Assembly (NCBI RefSeq): GCF_003837805.1
Contig: NZ_RQIT01000014.1
Location: forward strand, 1-64,000
DNA length: 64,000 nt
From: Bradyrhizobium sp. RP6
Lineage (GTDB): Bacteria; Pseudomonadota; Alphaproteobacteria; Rhizobiales; Xanthobacteraceae
Reading direction: 5' to 3'
The notes below the pieces were generated by a model that ran no database searches, was not told where the DNA came from, and was given only the letters and a program-made list of their open reading frames with translations. Below, piece by piece: positions 41,996 through 52,528 of the stretch. The position numbers and the translations under genes were made by a program. Within the stretch, counting starts at the first letter, position 1; each line of letters begins with the position of its first letter.

Positions 41996-43350
41996 GTCGC
42001 TGGCAGGGGCAACGAATCGTGCTGTCCGGTCCGTCGGAAGCACGCAGCCGCGGCATCGGTATGGTGTTCCAGCATTTCTCGCTGTTCGACAATCTTACCG
42101 TCGCCGAGAACGTCGCGCTCGGCCTCGACGGCGAAGAGTCCTTCAAGGACATGTCGGCGCGGCTGGAGCAGGTGTCGAAGACCTATGGACTGCCGCTCGA
42201 TCCCAAGCGCGAAGTCTGGCAATTGTCGGTCGGCGAGCGCCAGCGCATCGAGATCGTCCGCGCCCTGATGCAGGATCCGAAATTCCTGATCCTGGACGAG
42301 CCCACGGCGGTGCTGACCCCGCAGGAGGCAGACCAGCTTTTCGTTGTGCTGGAGCGGCTCAAGGCCGAAGGCCGCGCCATCCTCTATATCAGCCACAAGC
42401 TGGAGGAGGTGAAGCGCCTCTGTGACACCGCGACGATCCTGCGCGGCGGCAGGAAGGTCGAGACCTGCAATCCCCGGCGCGAGACCGCGGCCTCGCTCGC
42501 GCGGATGATGGTCGGCGGAGAGATCCAGGAAGTGAAGGCCGCAGGCGGCCGCAAGACCACAGTGCCGCGGCTCGTCATTAACGATCTCTCACTGCCCCCC
42601 GCCGAGGCGCATGGCATGCGGCTCGAGCACATCTCTTTCGAGCTGAGGGGCGGCGAGATATTCGGCATCGCCGGCGTCGCCGGCAACGGCCAGGACGAAC
42701 TGTTCGCCGCGCTCTCCGGCGAGCGCCTCTCGAAGGACCCTGGAACGGTGGTGATCGAAGGCATCGCCGCCGGCCGTCTCTCGATCACCCAGCGGCGCAG
42801 GCTGGGCGCCGCTTTCGTACCCGAGGAGCGGCTCGGCCACGGCACCGCGCCACGCATGAAGCTGTCGGAGAACGCGCTGCTCACCGGGCACGCCGCCAGT
42901 GGCATGGTCCGTCGCGGCTTCATCGACACCGCAGCCACGCTGAAAGCGGTCGACCGTGCGACCGAGACGTTCGACGTCCGCAAGGCCAAACGCGATCCGG
43001 AAGCCGCGAGCCTGTCCGGTGGCAATCTGCAGAAGTTCATCGTGGGACGCGAGATCCTGCGCGCCCCCGCGGTGCTGGTGGTGAGCCAGCCGACCTGGGG
43101 CGTCGACGCCGGCGCCGCCGCTGTCATCCGACAGGCGCTGCTTGATCTCGCAACCGCAGGCGCCGCGGTCCTCGTGACCAGCCAGGATCTCGACGAGCTC
43201 GCGGAGATCGCCGACCGCATCGCCGTAATGTTCCACGGCAGGCTTTCGGCTCCGCTCGCAGCAAGCGAAGCGAGCCGCGAAAAGCTCGGCCTCCTGATGG
43301 GCGGCAGCAGCCTGGAGCCGGAGGAGGTCGTGCATGCAGCTGGTGCTTGA
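41956..43350 (+). pseudogene. BMP-type nucleoside ABC transporter ATPase, 5'-truncated
   Basis: The frame resembles YufO/NupO ATPases with two ABC domains but begins at a TTG and joins the family only at R-W-Q-G-Q, ahead of GIGMVFQHFSLFDNL. The whole start of domain 1, including the Walker A GENGAGKST, is absent. Present are domain-1 signature LSVGERQRIEI and Walker B FLILDEPTA, and a complete domain 2 (G-V-A-G-N-G-Q-D, LSGGNLQKF, VSQPTWGVD). About 60-70 residues are missing against the usual ~510. The gene heads an intact permease-permease-binding-protein operon and overlaps the first permease by 17 bases. Confidence 0.75.
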
Positions 43351-44425
43351 GAGGCGCGCCGAGCGCTCCGGCACGATCGCGCTGGTATCCCCACTGATCG
43401 CGATCGGCCTCACGATCCTGACCATGGTCATCCTGTTCGCGATGTTGGGCAAGAATCCGCTGCTCGCCCTGCATGCCTATTTCATCATGCCTTTGACCGA
43501 CGGCTATTCGCTCCAGGAAATCGCGGTGAAGGCAACGCCGCTGGTGATGATCGCGATCGGGCTATCGCTCTGCTATCTCGCCAATGCCTGGAACATCGGC
43601 GCCGAAGGGCAATTCGTGATCGGCGCAGTCGCCGGAAGCTGGATCGCGGTAAAGACGCAAGGCACCGACGCCGGCGCCTGGGTGCTGCCGGCCATGCTCA
43701 TCCTCGCCGCCGCAGCGGGCGCGCTCTATGCGCTGATCCCGGCGATCTGCAAGCTCAAGTTCGGCGCCAGCGAGATCCTGACCAGCCTGATGCTGGTCTA
43801 TGTCGCCGATCTCTTCCTCGACTATCTCGTGCGTGGGCCATGGCGCGACCCGCAGGGATTCAATTTCCCGACCACGGCCGAGTTCGATCCGGTGGCGACA
43901 GTCCCGCTGCTGATTGAAGGTGGCCGGCTGCATTTCGGCTCGGTCATCGCGCTGCTCGTCGTCGTGGCGGCTGCCATCCTGCTCCGGCACACCATCAAGG
44001 GCTTTGAGATCCGCGTGGTTGGAGCTGCGCCCCGTGCGGCGAGGTTCGGCGGCTTCAACGCCAATCAGCTGATCATCCTGACCTTCGCGGTCTCGGGCGC
44101 GCTGGCGGGCCTTGCAGGAATCATCGAGGTTGCAGGTCCAATCGGGCATCTCCAGCCCGGCATCTCGCCCGGTTACGGTTTTACTGCCATCATCGTGGCC
44201 TTCCTCGGCCGCCTGAATCCGCTTGGAATACTCATTGCAGGCCTTTTCCTGGCATTGAGCTTTATCGGCGGCGAGCAGGCGCAGATCGCGATGAAGATCC
44301 CGTTAGACGTCACCAAGGTCTTTCAGGGCATTCTGCTGTTGTACGTGCTCGCCTGCGATTCCCTCGTTCTCTACCGCTTCAAGCTGGTCTTCGCAAACCG
44401 ACAGGTGACTCGTGGAGCTGGTTGA
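43334..44425 (+). CDS. BMP-type nucleoside ABC transporter permease (YufP-like)
   Basis: 363 residues, about nine to ten membrane helices, with the BPD_transp_2 pattern NAWNIGAEGQFVIGAVAGSW, LIPAICKLKFGASEILTSLM, FEIRVVGAAPRAARFGG and GYGFTAIIVAFLGRLNPLGI. It forms the inner membrane channel with the second permease. The ATG overlaps the ATPase gene by 17 bases and its own stop overlaps the next gene, typical of this operon. Substrate inferred as purine nucleosides or bases from the catabolic genes downstream. Confidence 0.88.
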   Translation: MQLVLERRAERSGTIALVSPLIAIGLTILTMVILFAMLGKNPLLALHAYFIMPLTDGYSLQEIAVKATPLVMIAIGLSLCYLANAWNIGAEGQFVIGAVAGSWIAVKTQGTDAGAWVLPAMLILAAAAGALYALIPAICKLKFGASEILTSLMLVYVADLFLDYLVRGPWRDPQGFNFPTTAEFDPVATVPLLIEGGRLHFGSVIALLVVVAAAILLRHTIKGFEIRVVGAAPRAARFGGFNANQLIILTFAVSGALAGLAGIIEVAGPIGHLQPGISPGYGFTAIIVAFLGRLNPLGILIAGLFLALSFIGGEQAQIAMKIPLDVTKVFQGILLLYVLACDSLVLYRFKLVFANRQVTRGAG

Positions 44426-45329
44426 GGCCATCATCCTCGCGGTGCTCGCTGCGTCGACGCCACTGCTGATCGCGGCGACCGGCGAGCTCGTGACCGAGCG
44501 TTCGGGCGTGCTCAATCTCGGCGTCGAGGGCATGATGATCGTCGGCGCGGCCTGCGGCTTTGCCGGCGCCTGGCTGACCGGATCGATCTTCATCGGCGCG
44601 CTGTTCGGCATGGTCGCGGGCGCGCTGATGTCGCTCATCTTCGCGCTGATGGCGCTCGGGCTTGCTGTCAACCAGGTCGCGACCGGTCTCGCGCTGACCA
44701 TCCTCGGCGTCGGGATCTCCGGCCTGATCGGCGCCGGCTTCCTCGGCGAGCGCATCACGCCAGCCGTGCACCTCTATATTCCCGTCCTGACGGACATTCC
44801 GCTGATCGGCCGCGTACTGTTCGGCGAGGACGGCTTCGTCTATTTCTCGGTCGCGCTGATCGTCGGCGTCTGGTGGTTCCTGTACCGCACGCGAGCGGGG
44901 TTGATCCTGCGCGCCTGCGGCGACAATCATGTCTCCGCACACGCTCTCGGCTATCCCGTGCTGCGGATCCGCACCTTCGCCGTGATGTTCGGCGGTGCCT
45001 GTGCCGGGCTTGCCGGCGCTTATTTGCCGCTCGCCTATACCCCGTTCTTCATTCCAGGCATGACCGCCGGCCGCGGCTGGATCGCACTGGCACTGGTGGT
45101 GTTCTCGTCCTGGCGGCCAGGTCGGCTCGTGGTCGGCGCCTATCTCTTCGGCGCGGTGACGATCCTGCAGCTGCACGCGCAAGGCTGGGGCGTCGGCATT
45201 CCCTCCCAGTTCATGTCGGCGCTGCCTTATCTCGCGACCGTCCTTGTGCTCGTCCTGCTCTCCCGCGCACGCAGCGGCGGCTCGACCGCGCCGGCCGCAC
45301 TCGGCACGGTGTTCGTGCCTGATCGTTGA
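44412..45329 (+). CDS. BMP-type nucleoside ABC transporter permease (YufQ-like)
   Basis: 305 residues, GTG start overlapping the previous gene by 14 bases. BPD_transp_2 motifs: TGELVTERSGVLNLGVEGMM, NQVATGLALTILGVGISGLI and LRACGDNHVSAHALGYPVL near the cytoplasmic coupling loop. Pairs with the preceding permease. Confidence 0.88.
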   Translation: MELVEAIILAVLAASTPLLIAATGELVTERSGVLNLGVEGMMIVGAACGFAGAWLTGSIFIGALFGMVAGALMSLIFALMALGLAVNQVATGLALTILGVGISGLIGAGFLGERITPAVHLYIPVLTDIPLIGRVLFGEDGFVYFSVALIVGVWWFLYRTRAGLILRACGDNHVSAHALGYPVLRIRTFAVMFGGACAGLAGAYLPLAYTPFFIPGMTAGRGWIALALVVFSSWRPGRLVVGAYLFGAVTILQLHAQGWGVGIPSQFMSALPYLATVLVLVLLSRARSGGSTAPAALGTVFVPDR

Positions 45330-45399
45330 ATTATTCTCCGCGGCGTGCGCGGGGCGCGTGTTGCGGATCGTGGCTGGCCCCTGATGTTGGAGATTGATG

Positions 45400-46476
45400 A
45401 TGCGGAAATCACTTCTTGCCCTGACTGCGGGGCTCTTGCTTGCCGGCAGCCTCGGTGCAGCCTCCGCCGCCGACAAGCTGAAGGTCGGCTTCGTCTATGT
45501 AGGTCCGATCGGAGACCTCGGCTGGACCTATCAGCACGACCTCGGTCGTCAGGCGCTGGTGAAGGAACTGGGCGACAAGATCGAGACCACCTACCTTGAG
45601 AACGTGCCCGAAGGGCCCGACGCCGAGCGCTCGATCGAGCAGCTGGTCCGCGCCGGCAACAAGCTGATCTTCACGACGTCCTTCGGCTACATGGACTCGA
45701 CGCTGAAGGTCGCCAAGAAATACCCGAACGTGCATTTCGAGCACGCCACCGGTTACAAGCGCAACCCGAACATGTCGACCTATTCGGCGAAATGGTATCA
45801 GGGGCGCTACATTCAAGGTCTGATCGCAGCCAAGATGTCGAAGTCGGGCGTGCTCGGCTACATCGGCTCGTTCCCGATTCCGGAGGTCGTCTCCGGCATC
45901 AACGCGACGATGCTGGCGGCGCAGACCATCAACCCCAACATCAAGGTCAAGATCATCTGGGCCAACACCTGGTTCGACCCCGGCAAGGAAGCCGACGCCG
46001 CCAAGGCGCTGATCGACCAGGGCGCCGACGTCATCATGCAGCACACGGATTCGCCCGCCGCCATGCAGATCGCCGGCGAACGCGGCAAGCTCGCCTTCGG
46101 TCAGGATTCCGAGATGATCAAGTTCGGTCCCAAGACCCAGCTCACCTCAATCCTGGATACCTGGGGCCCCTACTACATCGAGCGCGTCAAGGCCGAGCTC
46201 GCCGGAACCTGGAAGTCCGAAAACACCTGGGGCGGCCTCGACAGCCACATGTTCGCGATGGCGCCCTACACCAACATGCCTGACGATGTGAAAAAGATGG
46301 CCGAGGATGCCCAGGCCGCAATCACTGCGGGCAAGCTGCATCCGTTCAAATGCCCGATCGTTGGGCAGGACGGCAAGCCGGTCGAGTGCAAGGGCGGCGA
46401 TCACCTCGACGACGGGCAGATCCTTGGCATGAATTTCTACGTGAAGGGCATCGACGACAAGCTGCCGGGCAAGTAG
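45400..46476 (+). CDS. BMP-family nucleoside-binding protein
   Basis: 358 residues with a signal peptide (M-R-K-S-L-L-A-L-T-A-G-L-L-L-A-G-S, cleavage near A-S-A-A); no lipobox Cys, so it is periplasmic. The BMP/PnrA domain shows VGFVYVGPIGDLGWTYQHD, KLIFTTSFGYMDSTLKVAKK, LGYIGSFPIPEVVSGINA and SILDTWGPYYIERV. It would bind purine nucleosides for the permeases upstream. Three in-frame starts (45394, 45397, 45400) exist; GGAG spacing favours 45400. Confidence 0.88.
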   Translation: MRKSLLALTAGLLLAGSLGAASAADKLKVGFVYVGPIGDLGWTYQHDLGRQALVKELGDKIETTYLENVPEGPDAERSIEQLVRAGNKLIFTTSFGYMDSTLKVAKKYPNVHFEHATGYKRNPNMSTYSAKWYQGRYIQGLIAAKMSKSGVLGYIGSFPIPEVVSGINATMLAAQTINPNIKVKIIWANTWFDPGKEADAAKALIDQGADVIMQHTDSPAAMQIAGERGKLAFGQDSEMIKFGPKTQLTSILDTWGPYYIERVKAELAGTWKSENTWGGLDSHMFAMAPYTNMPDDVKKMAEDAQAAITAGKLHPFKCPIVGQDGKPVECKGGDHLDDGQILGMNFYVKGIDDKLPGK

Positions 46477-46585
46477 CACGCTTCTTGCATTCCCCAATTC
46501 ACCTGCTCCTTCCGGAGGAGGTTCGGAGGGGGTGGCCAGAAGCACCCGGCACTTGTGGCTGCCCCCTCTTTCCATTTCGCCCGAC

Positions 46586-47935
46586 TTATCCCGCCCGCAT
46601 GGCCCGCGCCGCGGAACCGTGGCGGCGGATGAGGTCTGCCACGTCGAGGCCTGGAATCGCGCCGTCGATCACCGTCCATTTTCCGGCCACCATCACCCGG
46701 TCTGCCCGATGAGCCCCGCACAGCACCAGGGCAGCCAGCGGATCGCCGTGGCCGGAAAAGCGCAGCTCGTCGAGCCTGAACAGAGCGAGATCGGCAGCCC
46801 TACCGACGGCGATCTCACCGAGTTCAGGCCGCCCGACACAGGCCGCCGAGCCCTTGGTCGCCCAGCGCAGCGCATCCTTGTGGCTGACTTTCGCTACCCC
46901 GTAGCGCGCCCGTTGCAGCAGGAAGGCGGCGCGAACCTCCTGCATCAGGTTTGAGCCATCGTTCGACGCCGAGCCGTCGACGCCGATCCCGATCCCGACG
47001 CCGGCCTCCTCCATCTCGCAGACGGGACAGCAGCCGGACGCCAGCAGCTGGTTGCTGCACGCGCAATGGCTGATGGTCGTCTTCGCCTTGCCGAGCCGCT
47101 TGATCTCGTCTTCGTTGAAAAAGATTCCATGGGCGAGCCAGGTTCGCGCATTGAGCCAGCCGCATTGCTCGAGATAGTCGAGCGGACGGCAGCCATACAT
47201 CTGCTGGCAGAATTTGTTCTCGTCCTTGGTCTCGGCCAGATGGGTGTGCAGGCGCAGGCCGAGCTTGCCGGCGAGATCGGCCGTCGCGCGCATCAGCGAC
47301 GTCGTCACCGAGAACGGCGAACAGGGAGCAAGCGCGATCTGCACCATCGCATCCGCGCCGCGCTGGTGATGTTTTGCGACCACGCGCGCGCTGTCAGCGA
47401 GAATGGTGTCCTCGTCCTGCACGACGCTATCGGGTGGCAGGCCGCCGTCGCGCTGCGACAGGTTCATCGAGCCGCGCGTGAGCAACACCCGCACACCGAG
47501 ACGCTTCGCCACCGCCACCTCGATATCGACGGCGTCTTCGAGCCCGGCCGGGAACACATAATGGTGATCGGTCGTGGTGGTGCAGCCGGAGAGCAGCAGC
47601 TCGGACATCGCCACGGTGACGCCGAGTTCGAGCGCCTCGGGCGTCAGCCTCGCCCACACCGGATAGAGCGCCTGAAGCCAGGGGAACAGCTCGCGGTCCA
47701 TCGCGGCCGGCAGCGCCCGCGTCAGCGTCTGGTAGAAATGATGATGAGTATTGATCAGGCCCGGCAACACGACGTGTTCGCCCGCATCGAACGCCGCGAC
47801 ATCCGCGGTCGCGGGCACACCACCGGCCGGCACGAGCTCGACGATCCGACCGTCCTTCACCACGATTCCGCGCTCGGCACCGTCGGCGAGGATGGCCAGG
47901 GGATCCCTGATCCAGATCGGACTTGCGTCACTCAT
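46586..47935 (-). CDS. 8-oxoguanine/guanine-type deaminase (amidohydrolase)
   Basis: 449 residues of the amidohydrolase superfamily. Metal ligands and signature segments: VVLPGLINTHHHFYQTLTRA (HxH), SGCTTTTDHHYVFPAG, LHTHLAETKDE, WLAHGIFFNEDEI, TTISHCACSNQLLASG and GVDGSASNDGSN. The HHxFYQ and SHCACSNQ motifs match 8-oxoguanine deaminases, which also act on isocytosine or guanine. It would produce urate or xanthine for the neighbouring pathway. Start at 47935 has AGGAG upstream; it is divergent from the xanthine dehydrogenase genes with 146 bases between. Confidence 0.87.
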   Translation of the reverse strand: MSDASPIWIRDPLAILADGAERGIVVKDGRIVELVPAGGVPATADVAAFDAGEHVVLPGLINTHHHFYQTLTRALPAAMDRELFPWLQALYPVWARLTPEALELGVTVAMSELLLSGCTTTTDHHYVFPAGLEDAVDIEVAVAKRLGVRVLLTRGSMNLSQRDGGLPPDSVVQDEDTILADSARVVAKHHQRGADAMVQIALAPCSPFSVTTSLMRATADLAGKLGLRLHTHLAETKDENKFCQQMYGCRPLDYLEQCGWLNARTWLAHGIFFNEDEIKRLGKAKTTISHCACSNQLLASGCCPVCEMEEAGVGIGIGVDGSASNDGSNLMQEVRAAFLLQRARYGVAKVSHKDALRWATKGSAACVGRPELGEIAVGRAADLALFRLDELRFSGHGDPLAALVLCGAHRADRVMVAGKWTVIDGAIPGLDVADLIRRHGSAARAMRAG

Positions 47936-48081
47936 GATCCTGCTTCTCCTCACATTCGCCGGCGGCAGGCCTGCAGGGTGGAGGCCGACTACGTGCTTGC
48001 TCCGACTTGTTGTTGCCACTTGGCTCCGGTCTTGCAACACTTTCGCCTGGACGATTCACCCGCGGAAGCGTTGGCGCGGCC

Positions 48082-48909
48082 ATGGACTTGAATACCATCA
48101 CAGCGGTTGCACATCCGCAAACGCGCGCGCAGCTACCCGTTTGGACGGCAGGTGATGCTTGGCTTGCGGGCGGCACCTGGCTGTTCTCGGAGCCGCAAAC
48201 GCATCTGACACGACTGATCGATCTCACCGGTCTGAAATGGCCGGCGCTGACACTTACCGACGGCCACCTCAGCATCGCCGCCACCTGCACAATCGCAGAG
48301 CTCGATGGACTAGTCTGCCCATCCGATTGGCTCGCAGCGCCGCTGATCAACCAGTGCTGCCGCGCCTTCCTTGCTTCGTTCAAGGTCTGGAAGACCGCGA
48401 CCGTCGGCGGCAACCTCTGTATGTCGCTGCCGGCGGGACCGATGATCTCGCTCACCGCCGCGCTCGACGGCATCTGCACAATCTGGAAGGCTAGCGGCGG
48501 TGAACAGAGGCTTTCCGTCGCCGAATTCGTCACCGGCAACCAGCGCAATCGCCTGACCCCAGGCGACCTTCTCCGGCAGATCGATATCCCGACCGCCGCA
48601 CTGAAGCGCCGCACGGCATTCCGCCAGATCTCGCTGGCGCCGGTCGGCCGCTCGGCGGCGCTGCTGATCGGCAGTCTCGAAGCCGATGATGCGCTGACAC
48701 TCACAGTCACCGCGTCGACGGTGCGGCCGGTCCAGCTACGCCTTCGCAAAGCCCCGGACGCGAGCACACTCCGCACCGCGCTCATGCAGCAGATCACCGA
48801 CGATCTGTACCACGCCGACATCCATGGCGCGCCACTCTGGCGCAAGCACATGACGCTGCGGCTCGCCGAGGAAATTCGCCGCGAACTCCTGGGAGCGATG
48901 TGGCCATGA
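48082..48909 (+). CDS. xdhB: Xanthine dehydrogenase FAD-binding subunit
   Basis: 275 residues of the CO-dehydrogenase-type FAD domain: the A-G-G-T-W-L FAD loop near 30, SFKVWKTATVGGNLCMSLPA (second FAD loop T-V-G-G-N-L), and a C-terminal CO_deh_flav_C domain. It passes electrons from the Fe-S centres to NAD+ or another acceptor. Start at 48082 (M-D-L-N-T). The stop overlaps the start of the next gene (ATGA), indicating stoichiometric translation of the two subunits. Confidence 0.85.
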   Translation: MDLNTITAVAHPQTRAQLPVWTAGDAWLAGGTWLFSEPQTHLTRLIDLTGLKWPALTLTDGHLSIAATCTIAELDGLVCPSDWLAAPLINQCCRAFLASFKVWKTATVGGNLCMSLPAGPMISLTAALDGICTIWKASGGEQRLSVAEFVTGNQRNRLTPGDLLRQIDIPTAALKRRTAFRQISLAPVGRSAALLIGSLEADDALTLTVTASTVRPVQLRLRKAPDASTLRTALMQQITDDLYHADIHGAPLWRKHMTLRLAEEIRRELLGAMWP

Positions 48910-51632
48910 GCTTCGAGGTCAACGGCAAGGCATTTTCTCAGGGGCCACGCGCCGGGCAATGCCTGCGCACGTTCCTGCGCGAGCTCGGCCATTTCGGGGT
49001 CAAAAAGGGCTGCGACGCCGGCGATTGCGGCGCCTGCACCGTGCTGCTCGACGGGGAGCCGGTGCACAGCTGCCTGATCCCGGCGTTCCGTGCCGAGGGA
49101 CACGCCGTCACCACCATTGAAGGTCTTGGCAGAGATCATGGCAGGCATCCGATGCAGCAGGCTTTCCTCGATGCGCAGGGCTTCCAATGCGGCTTCTGCA
49201 CCGCCGGCATGATCCTGACCTGCGCCGCGCTGAATCAGGCCCAGCGGACCGATCTCGGCGCAGCGCTGAAGGGCAATATCTGCCGCTGCACCGGTTATCG
49301 TTCGATCGAGGATGCGATCCTCGGCACGACCAATGTCGAGGCGAGCGTCGCGGCCGGCGCCGCGTTCGGCCGCAGCCTGCCGGCGCCGGCGGGTCCCGAT
49401 ATCGTGCGCGGCAAGGCACGCTACACTTTCGACACCGGAATCGACGGACTGCTGCACGTCAAGCTGCTGCGTTCGCCGCATGCTCACGCCAGGATCGTCG
49501 CGATCGACCGGTCGGAAGCCCTTCGCGTTCCCGGTGTGCATGCCGTGCTGACGCATGAGGATGCGCCGTCCGTCCTGATCTCGACCGCGCGGCACGAGAT
49601 GGACTGGATGGACCCCGAGGACACCCGCGTTCTCGACGAGGTCGTGCGCTTCATCGGCCAAAAGGTCGCCGCCGTCGTCGCCGAGACCGAAGGCGCTGCC
49701 GAGGAGGCATGCCGCAGGCTGAAAGTCAGTTACGAGATTCTGCCGGCGTTGATCGATCCGGAGCTGGCGATGGCGCCGGGTGCGCCGATCATTCATCCCG
49801 AGCGCACCAGGGCGAACCGTGTGGCCGACGCTCAGCGCAACCTGGTGGCGGAAACGCATGGCGAGTTCGGCGATGTCGCGGCCGCGCTCGCCACGTCCGC
49901 TGTGACCTACGAGGCTACTTTCCACAGTCACCGTGTACAGCATGCGGCACTGGAGACGCATGGCGGCCTCGCCTGGCTCGATGACGCAGGCGTGCTCAAT
50001 GTCCGCACTTCGACGCAGGTCCCATTCCTGACCCGGCGCGCGCTGTCGGACATCTTTGGGCTTCCCATGGACAAGGTCCGCGTGTTCTGCGAGCGCGTCG
50101 GCGGCGGCTTCGGCGGCAAGCAGGAGATGTTCGTCGAGGACATTCTGGCGCTTGCCGCGCTCAAGACCGGGCGGCCTGTGAAGCTGGAGCTCACCCGCGA
50201 GGAGCAGTTCATCGCGACCTCGACGCGGCATCCGATGCGGGTCCACATCAAAGCCGGCGCCGATGCCGACGGCAAGCTCACCGCGCTCCAGTTCGACGTG
50301 CTCTCCAACACCGGGGCCTACGGCAATCATGCCGGTCCTGTGATGTTCCACGCACTGGCCGAATCCATCGCCGTCTACAACTGCCCGAACAAGCGTGTGG
50401 ACGGCGTCGCCGTCTACACCAACACGGTGCCGGCGGGCGCGTTTCGCGGCTATGGCCTGCCGCAGACACTGATCGCGGTGGAGGCCGCGATCGACGAGCT
50501 GGCCAGGCAACTCGGCATCGATCCCTACGACATGCGCCGACGCAATATCGTGAGGCCTGGCGATCCCATGCTGTCGCCGCCGCCGTCCGAATATCACGAC
50601 GTGCTCTACGGCTCCTATGGGCTCGACCAGTGCCTCGATCTGGTCGAGCGCGCGATGCAGGCCGATGGCCCGCAGCCGGAGCTGTCGCCGGATTGGCTGA
50701 TCGGCGACGGCATCGCGCTGACCATGATCGACACCGTGCCGCCGGCCGGCCACTTCGCGGATGCAACGATCGCGCTCAACGACGACGGCGGCTTCGACCT
50801 CACCGTCGGCACGGCCGAGTTCGGCAACGGCACCAGCACCGTGCATCGCCAGATCGCGGCGACCACGCTGGCGACGACCGTCGAGAGAATCCATCTGCGC
50901 CAGTCCGACACCGCTCATGGCGGCCACGACACCGGCGCCTATGGCAGCGCCGGCACCTTCGTCGCGGGCAAGGCGACGCATGCGGCAGCCATGCAGCTTG
51001 CGACCAAGCTGAGGGTAGCCGCCGCCAGCGCCTGGCTGTGCGATGTGGACACCTGCGTGCTCGATGGGGACACCGTCGTCAGCGGCGTCCGCCGCATGCC
51101 TTTTACGGAGCTGGCGAAGCTCGCACGCGAGCGCGGACAGCCGTTCGCGGGCACCGGCACTTCCGGCGGCACCCCGCGATCGGTCGGGTTCAACGTGCAG
51201 GGCTTTCGCGTCGCGGTGAACAAGGGCACCGGCGAGCTCAGGATACTCAGGAGCGTGCACGCCGCGGACGCGGGCGTCGTCGCCAATCCCATGCAGTGCC
51301 GCGGTCAGGTTGAAGGCGGCGTGGCGCAGGCGCTCGGCGCCGCGCTCTACGAGGAGATGGTGATCGATGCGAACGGCCGCGTCGTCAACCCGAAATTCCG
51401 CGACTACCACCTGCCCTCCTTCGCCGATGTTCCGCGCACGGAGGTGTTCTTCGCCGAGACGTCCGACACGATCGGACCGCTGGGCGCCAAGTCGATGAGC
51501 GAGAGCCCGTACAATCCGGTCGCTGCCGCACTCGGCAACGCGATCGCGGATGCTACCGGCATCCGCTTCACCGCGCCACCGTTCAAGCCGGATCGGCTGT
51601 TTCCGGCGCTGCACGAGAAGTTCGGCAGCTAG
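48906..51632 (+). CDS. Fused 2Fe-2S/molybdopterin subunit of xanthine dehydrogenase
   Basis: 908 residues. Residues 1-75 are a ferredoxin-type 2Fe-2S domain ([13 protein letters not shown]), 75-150 a second 2Fe-2S domain (QCGFCTAGM ... [13 protein letters not shown]), and the rest the Mo-cofactor domains ([33 protein letters not shown] with the catalytic Glu near 866). Separate small Fe-S subunits are usual; here one chain holds both functions, as in some bacterial purine hydroxylases. With the FAD subunit it would oxidise hypoxanthine or xanthine to urate. It ends one base from the convergent uraD-uraH gene. Confidence 0.88.
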   Translation: MSFEVNGKAFSQGPRAGQCLRTFLRELGHFGVKKGCDAGDCGACTVLLDGEPVHSCLIPAFRAEGHAVTTIEGLGRDHGRHPMQQAFLDAQGFQCGFCTAGMILTCAALNQAQRTDLGAALKGNICRCTGYRSIEDAILGTTNVEASVAAGAAFGRSLPAPAGPDIVRGKARYTFDTGIDGLLHVKLLRSPHAHARIVAIDRSEALRVPGVHAVLTHEDAPSVLISTARHEMDWMDPEDTRVLDEVVRFIGQKVAAVVAETEGAAEEACRRLKVSYEILPALIDPELAMAPGAPIIHPERTRANRVADAQRNLVAETHGEFGDVAAALATSAVTYEATFHSHRVQHAALETHGGLAWLDDAGVLNVRTSTQVPFLTRRALSDIFGLPMDKVRVFCERVGGGFGGKQEMFVEDILALAALKTGRPVKLELTREEQFIATSTRHPMRVHIKAGADADGKLTALQFDVLSNTGAYGNHAGPVMFHALAESIAVYNCPNKRVDGVAVYTNTVPAGAFRGYGLPQTLIAVEAAIDELARQLGIDPYDMRRRNIVRPGDPMLSPPPSEYHDVLYGSYGLDQCLDLVERAMQADGPQPELSPDWLIGDGIALTMIDTVPPAGHFADATIALNDDGGFDLTVGTAEFGNGTSTVHRQIAATTLATTVERIHLRQSDTAHGGHDTGAYGSAGTFVAGKATHAAAMQLATKLRVAAASAWLCDVDTCVLDGDTVVSGVRRMPFTELAKLARERGQPFAGTGTSGGTPRSVGFNVQGFRVAVNKGTGELRILRSVHAADAGVVANPMQCRGQVEGGVAQALGAALYEEMVIDANGRVVNPKFRDYHLPSFADVPRTEVFFAETSDTIGPLGAKSMSESPYNPVAAALGNAIADATGIRFTAPPFKPDRLFPALHEKFGS

Positions 51633-51633
51633 A

Positions 51634-52521
51634 CTAGCTGCCGCGATAGGTCGAATAGCTCCAGGGCGTGACCAGCAGCGGCACGTGATAGTGGCTTTCC
51701 GGCTCGCTGATCGCGAAACGCAACGGGATCTCGTCGAGGAATGGCGGGTCCGACAGCGGCACGTTGCGCTCGGCGTAATATTTGGCGACGCCGAATCTGA
51801 GCTCGTAGCGGCCGATCGGCAGCGGGCGACCGCCGATCAGCGGCTGGTCGGTGCGGCCGTCCGCATTGGTCACCGCGCGAGCGATGACGCGGCTCTCGCC
51901 AAGGCTCGCGAGCTCGACGAGCTCGATCGGAACGCCCGGCGCGGGTTTGCCAATGTGATTGTCCAGCACATGGGTCGAGAGCCGGCCGTGTACCTTCAGC
52001 CTGTCGCCGGCAATGACGAGCTGATCCAGCCGCAGCGCGGAGATGCGGCCAATTTCCTCGATCGCACGTCGCGTCTCGGTCTTGGCGATATTGAGCAGTC
52101 TCGTCTCGAAGTCGCGCAGCACGGAATCCCTGGTGTGACGACGCACGCAGACGATATAGGGGAAACCGAACTTGTGGCGATAGGCGTTGTTGGCACGCTC
52201 GAACGCCGCATATTCGGCCTCCGACAACCGGTCGAGGCCGGCGCTGTTCTGCTCGTCGGTCGATTCCGCGGTGAGGCCGGCGGCGCGCTGCGTCTTGTTG
52301 GCGAGATCGGGATGCGCCCGGATCAGCGCCAACTGAACATCGGGCTCGGCGCTCTGGATCGCCGCCATCAGCGCGGCGTGCAGCTGATTGATGCCGGCAA
52401 ACGGCCGCTTTGCCGCGAGCTGCTCGGCGATCCATGGCGAATATTCGACGACATTGGCGAGCGCCGCGACGAAATCGGCCTTGCTTGCGGCGTTGAGATC
52501 GGCGAGCGAGATCTGCGACAT
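51634..52521 (-). CDS. UraD-UraH fusion: OHCU decarboxylase and 5-hydroxyisourate hydrolase
   Basis: 295 residues. Residues 1-165 are OHCU decarboxylase (UraD) with the catalytic His70 in R-A-H-P-D-L-A and HKFGFPYIVCVRRH. Residues 180-295 are 5-hydroxyisourate hydrolase (transthyretin-like), with GRLSTHVLDNHIGKPAPGVP and the diagnostic C-terminus S-Y-S-T-Y-R-G-S. Together they convert 5-hydroxyisourate to S-allantoin. No urate oxidase (uricase or HpxO) is in the window, so 5-hydroxyisourate formation depends on a gene elsewhere. Start at 52521; a 34-residue longer frame exists but overlaps puuE. Confidence 0.92.
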   Translation of the reverse strand: MSQISLADLNAASKADFVAALANVVEYSPWIAEQLAAKRPFAGINQLHAALMAAIQSAEPDVQLALIRAHPDLANKTQRAAGLTAESTDEQNSAGLDRLSEAEYAAFERANNAYRHKFGFPYIVCVRRHTRDSVLRDFETRLLNIAKTETRRAIEEIGRISALRLDQLVIAGDRLKVHGRLSTHVLDNHIGKPAPGVPIELVELASLGESRVIARAVTNADGRTDQPLIGGRPLPIGRYELRFGVAKYYAERNVPLSDPPFLDEIPLRFAISEPESHYHVPLLVTPWSYSTYRGS

Positions 52522-52528
52522 CGTCCTC

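Noticed and set aside
47928-51614. 1228-codon minus-strand frame
   Set aside because: Exact antisense of the xanthine dehydrogenase genes; composition dominated by Arg, Ala, His as expected for a shadow.
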